DNA from: an uncultured Verrucomicrobia subdivision 3 bacterium
Lineage (GTDB): Bacteria; Verrucomicrobiota; Verrucomicrobiae; Limisphaerales; UBA11358
Assembly: GCA_903921455.1 (NCBI GenBank)
Contig: CAIXPZ010000119.1
Span: 1 to 26,647, forward strand
Direction of reading: 5' to 3'
Length of the DNA stretch: 26,647 nucleotides
The notes below the pieces were generated by a model, which saw only the letters and a program-made list of their open reading frames with translations, did not search any database and was not told where the DNA came from. Made by a program: the position numbers and the translations under genes. Below are positions 24,201 to 26,647 of the stretch, piece by piece (position 1 is the stretch's first letter; each line of letters begins with the position of its first letter).

Positions 24201-26524
24201 ATCTTGGCACCAACGGCGCGATTAACAGTGGCAATACCGCAAACCTCGGACAGATAACTTTGGCCAGCAGCACCAGCGCCAAAGGCACGTTGAATATTTC
24301 TGGCGGCACAGTGAATGCCACCAAATCTTCCGCGCCCAGCTTTACCGCCGGCACGGCGAGTGGAGCTAGTGGCGTGATCAATTTGGGTTCCGGCACGTTG
24401 ACCACGACTTCGGAATTGTGGCTGGGTGGAGGCGACACTGGGATTACCGGGTTTGGCGCGCTGAGCATCAGTGGCGGCACGGCTACGACCGGCAGCTATC
24501 TATCGCTCGGACGTTCGACGGGTTCCTCTTTCACAGGGAATAATCGGGGTGAACTCATCGTCAGCGGCGGTTCTTTGACGGTGAGTCAGAATCAATTGTC
24601 CATCGGTTCCTATCGAAATATCGCCAGCAACACCTGTGTGGCGATCTTAACCGGCGGCACCACGACCATCGGCACGAGTTCCAGCTCAGGCGGCAGTGTC
24701 TATGTCGGTGAGAATGCCAATGGAATCTTGAATGTTTCCGGCAGCGCGGCGTTGAACGTGCTGAACGTCACGGGGGGGAGTCTGATTCAAGTGGGCTACA
24801 ATACCGGGGTTGCTGGAATTGCCAATCTGAACGGCGGCACTGTCACCACGCCATGTATTCGTGGTAATAATGGCACCAGTTATCTTAATTCTAACGGCGG
24901 CAAGCTGAAGGCCAACGCCGCGAATGCAGGGTTCATCCAGCAGTTCACCGGCGCTTACATTTATTCCGGAGGTCTAACCATTGATGATGGCGGATTTGCC
25001 CTCACCGTCCCTCAGAATTTATTGACGCCCGCCACCGGCAACGGTGTCAGCCTCGGCACTTTGTCGGTGAGCGGATCGGGATTCAATGCGCCACCGATTG
25101 TGGACATCAGCGGCACTGGAACGGGTGCCAGCGCCATCATGACGATTGATGGCTCCGGCATTTTGACCGGAGTGACCCTCACCAGTCCGGGAGTGGGATA
25201 CACCGGCACGCCCACTTTCACCTTCACGGGCGGCGGCAGCATGGTGTTGCAATCAGGCAGTGCGAGCACAGCGGCCAATGCCAGTGGCGGCCTGACCAAA
25301 CTTGGTAACGGCACACTGACCCTTTCCGGGGCGAATACCTATAGCGGCGGCACAACGGTTAACGCCGGCACGCTGGCTCTGAAGAATGTCCCGGCCAGCG
25401 GGACATACAGTATTTCCAGCGGAGCCACCATGGATCTGCAATCGGGGACCAGCCTCAGCACCAGTGGATACGCCACGTTTAGCGGCGCTGGCACTCTGAA
25501 ACTCTCCACGGCTCTGAGTTTTGGTGGTGCCAATACGACCAATTGGATTGTCAGCTTGAACCCGGGCGGATTGATCTGGGTGACGGATAACAGCTACATC
25601 AACGGCAGCAGCTATGGTAAAGGATTCTGGACTAACAATCTCGGATCGTTGCAAGTGGATGTCGGCTCCACCATGAACTTCGTGGAAGCGGGCAATAGCT
25701 CAGTGCAACTGGATGCCCTCCTGGGTGGCGGCACGATTACGGCCGGTTATTATGCAAGCAAAACCCTGACGATTGGCGCGGCCAACGGCTCGGGAACTTT
25801 CTCGGGAACTCTGACGAATAACACGCGTGACGGTGGAAATCCTCTGAGCCTTACCAAGGTGGGCAGCGGCACGCAGACGCTCTCCGGCGGGAATGGTTAC
25901 ACCGGCGCGACGACGGTCAGTGCCGGCACGCTGCTGGTCAACAGCCCCGGTTCGCTGGCTTCCGGCAGCGCCGTTACCGTCGCGGCTGGTGCTACGCTCG
26001 GCGGCAACGGCACGATTGCGGGTGTGGTCACCAACACAACTGGCGGTAGTTTGTCACCGGGCACAAACGGCGTCGGTATTTTGACCCTGAATGGCATTCT
26101 TGTAATGAAAGCCGGCTCGACGAACCCCTTCGTGGTAAACGGCAGCACGCCGACAAACAACAGTGTTGTCCTTGGTGCCAGCGTAACCTACGGCGGCGTT
26201 CTAAAAATTGTCACCAACGGCAACTTTACCGTCGGGCAGTCCTTCAGACTGTTCAGCGGCGCGGGCGCGACGACGGCGGGCAATTTTGCAAGCATTGCTG
26301 GCACTCCAGGAGCGGGGAAAGCCTTCAGCTTTACCAACGGTGTATTGAGCGTCGTCTCTTCAGGCCCGACGCTCACGAGCGTGACGCCCAATCCGGTGAA
26401 CGGATCGAGCTATGCGGTGACGATTGGACTGGTCGGCAGCGGATTCACAGGTGCCACAGCGGTGCTGTTGACCAACGTCACGGCGGGATCGGGAGCAAGC
26501 TACCCGTTTGTAAACGGCGGTTGA
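21233..26524 (+). CDS. GH74 xyloglucanase-like enzyme fused to BIG2, PATR and partial TIG domains
   Basis: Secreted protein of 1763 residues as read, with a signal peptide (about 1-37, cut at ASA-Q). The frame opens upstream at 21131, but that part overlaps the terminator; the ATG at 21233 fits the signal peptide. Residues about 38-710 are GH74-like: the opening MGGGGYVTGI, the TDVGGAYRW motif with acid D68, and GDYGGF with the candidate second acid D437 match the family, whose two seven-bladed propellers cleave beta-1,4-glucan backbones of xyloglucan. About eight Asp-box motifs (S-x-D-x-G-x-T-W/F) are visible. The spacing between the two acids is shorter than I expect. A BIG2 domain follows (about 716-799), then PATR repeats (about 800-1715), then a TIG-like domain that stops midway. 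The last residues seem to come from an inserted element. Confidence 0.82.
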   Translation: MIVSSIASARKLCFTGVLSAILALALWMALSSRASAQTFGNVTMGGGGYVTGIITCPTQTNLIYCKTDVGGAYRWDEPSQTWIALLDWCSQNQTTYQGVESLAIDPQTPAKVYILAGTSYWNGGATAILRSSDYGNTFAITDVTAKFKANGNGSDRQKGETLAVDPNLGNILFCGSRANGLFKSTDSGVTWNAVGSLNVGSASISFVELDPPSGVPGTATPRIFVGVFTTGTNLYVSNDAGVSWTPLTNSPSASLPQRCALASDRNLYITYGNGANGAIMKYNLTNGIWANCSPNGAVTYCGISVCATNPLKLVAATYQNYSYPDWGFGDWGDLIFVSNNGGTNWNNLFNSGKVSMNANGFPWIVGKAIHWAGALEMDPFNSDRVYVGSGNGIFSTTNLNSGLTTSTWKFTVKGLEETVPLNFISVPGGPFITSIGDYGGFIHTNIAISPPTNMSQSSSFACAAKTNLVARVVYNGELYYSKQFPVTFANKMPSTPGVLTNGSVAIAADGSTVLWKSVVGSIQTCYVTTNLGTNWTLSTGLNFSCNPEADAQNPLKFYAYNSSDGYCYVSTDGGLTFAAGGAAGTGGSSTFCTAPGLEGHVWIALNNGGLKYSTNSGATFYSANVTEANAVAFGKTAPGATYPTLFIWGRPASTNVPGMYRSLDQAATWVSVNDTNHQYGGRGNAGLIEGDKNICGRVYMSSAGRGVPYMDSWVFVTNITVVPVTYSIPVNGTVQLTASVWPTNASNPAVTWASSNAAIATVSGAGLVTGNLAGTTTITATTVDGSFVGSSVITVTNASTITSYWMDQNGNATGFGMADATTYYWLAGTPWTTDNSGNFAGGGIAWPNGNNAVLVGAGPNTTNTVQLGTTDGSIGVSVGNFGLNWNLSNASAIGAGNVNIGNPGDTGVLTLAASSTAGVASGILTINNPINLGGNSLNFSGGSLFINGAISGTGNLNCQAGGGLSGATVTLAGANTYSGTTTVDLGSTFNLGTNGAINSGNTANLGQITLASSTSAKGTLNISGGTVNATKSSAPSFTAGTASGASGVINLGSGTLTTTSELWLGGGDTGITGFGALSISGGTATTGSYLSLGRSTGSSFTGNNRGELIVSGGSLTVSQNQLSIGSYRNIASNTCVAILTGGTTTIGTSSSSGGSVYVGENANGILNVSGSAALNVLNVTGGSLIQVGYNTGVAGIANLNGGTVTTPCIRGNNGTSYLNSNGGKLKANAANAGFIQQFTGAYIYSGGLTIDDGGFALTVPQNLLTPATGNGVSLGTLSVSGSGFNAPPIVDISGTGTGASAIMTIDGSGILTGVTLTSPGVGYTGTPTFTFTGGGSMVLQSGSASTAANASGGLTKLGNGTLTLSGANTYSGGTTVNAGTLALKNVPASGTYSISSGATMDLQSGTSLSTSGYATFSGAGTLKLSTALSFGGANTTNWIVSLNPGGLIWVTDNSYINGSSYGKGFWTNNLGSLQVDVGSTMNFVEAGNSSVQLDALLGGGTITAGYYASKTLTIGAANGSGTFSGTLTNNTRDGGNPLSLTKVGSGTQTLSGGNGYTGATTVSAGTLLVNSPGSLASGSAVTVAAGATLGGNGTIAGVVTNTTGGSLSPGTNGVGILTLNGILVMKAGSTNPFVVNGSTPTNNSVVLGASVTYGGVLKIVTNGNFTVGQSFRLFSGAGATTAGNFASIAGTPGAGKAFSFTNGVLSVVSSGPTLTSVTPNPVNGSSYAVTIGLVGSGFTGATAVLLTNVTAGSGASYPFVNGG

Positions 26525-26647
26525 AAAGTGCGGCGGGTGGCGCTCGAAAAGTGCCTCACCTTCCGAGCAAAGGGAACTGGATTTTCAGGTCTCCGTCAAG
26601 CTGTTGATTCCGCTTCGAGGTAGAAGCAGCAGGAGGGGGAGCTTCGA
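26509..26647 (+). mobile_element. Possible IS21-family element end
   Basis: From TGTAAACGG at 26509 the sequence no longer looks like the host gene. The motif GAAAAGTGC is present twice, at 26523-26531 and 26546-26554. Repeated GAAAAGTG-like units just inside a terminus beginning TGT are typical of IS21-family ends. The window closes with a strong Shine-Dalgarno-like AGGAGGGG (26631-26638), placed to serve a start codon whose A would be the last base, as expected for istA just beyond the edge. No transposase sequence is visible here, so this is an inference from the terminus only. Confidence 0.5.

Noticed and set aside
15011..26524. CRISPR-like or tandem DNA repeats in the two giant genes
   Set aside because: The repetition is at the protein level (PATR units) with diverged codons; there are no regularly spaced identical DNA repeats.

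Overview
The window most likely comes from a moderately high-GC member of the Verrucomicrobiota, probably the Pedosphaera/Limisphaerales branch. The evidence is gene content: a pseudopilin of the H-X9-DG type, two giant proteins with autotransporter-associated beta-strand repeats (PATR) but no barrel, an H-X9-DG/PATR gene pair, and few clear Shine-Dalgarno sites. This assignment rests on family knowledge, not on a marker gene. No tRNA, rRNA or CRISPR array was seen.

Layout. (1) 1-2396, minus strand: an HpnA-like NAD(P)-dependent sugar epimerase followed by an M20 metallopeptidase that runs off the left edge. (2) 2603-4285, plus strand: a small TPR protein and a metallo-beta-lactamase-fold hydrolase of the NAPE-PLD/UlaG-like type. 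(3) 4387-13338, plus strand: nine tightly packed genes, mostly overlapping or a few bases apart. In order they are a YceI-like secreted lipocalin, a prenyl diphosphate synthase, an FtsX/MacB-type ABC permease and its ATPase, a heme-copper-oxidase-like membrane protein, a small membrane protein, a large fusion of an MFS-like membrane domain to a CcoO-like di-heme cytochrome c, and an OmpR/CusS-type two-component system. (4) 13339-14009: a gene-free stretch with REP-like palindromes. (5) 14010-26524: secreted/surface proteins, namely the pseudopilin, a 2022-residue PATR protein closed by a strong terminator, and a GH74 xyloglucanase-like enzyme fused to BIG2, PATR and part of a TIG domain. (6) From about 26509: what looks like the end of an IS21-family element that cuts the GH74 gene inside its last domain.

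The most interesting part is region 3. It looks like one transcription unit joining isoprenoid synthesis and binding (prenyl synthase, YceI), an ABC export pair, and a divergent cbb3-like redox module. In that module the subunit-I-like protein keeps the TM2 histidine and the HxH pair but shows none of the expected CuB histidines, and the di-heme cytochrome is anchored by a transporter-like domain instead of one helix. A two-component system closes the unit and may control it. A working hypothesis is a membrane redox complex that handles a lipid or quinone-like isoprenoid, or a degenerate oxidase complex used for electron transfer or sensing. This is inference. A second point of interest is the polysaccharide-degrading GH74 enzyme built onto a PATR stalk and its apparent disruption by a mobile element.
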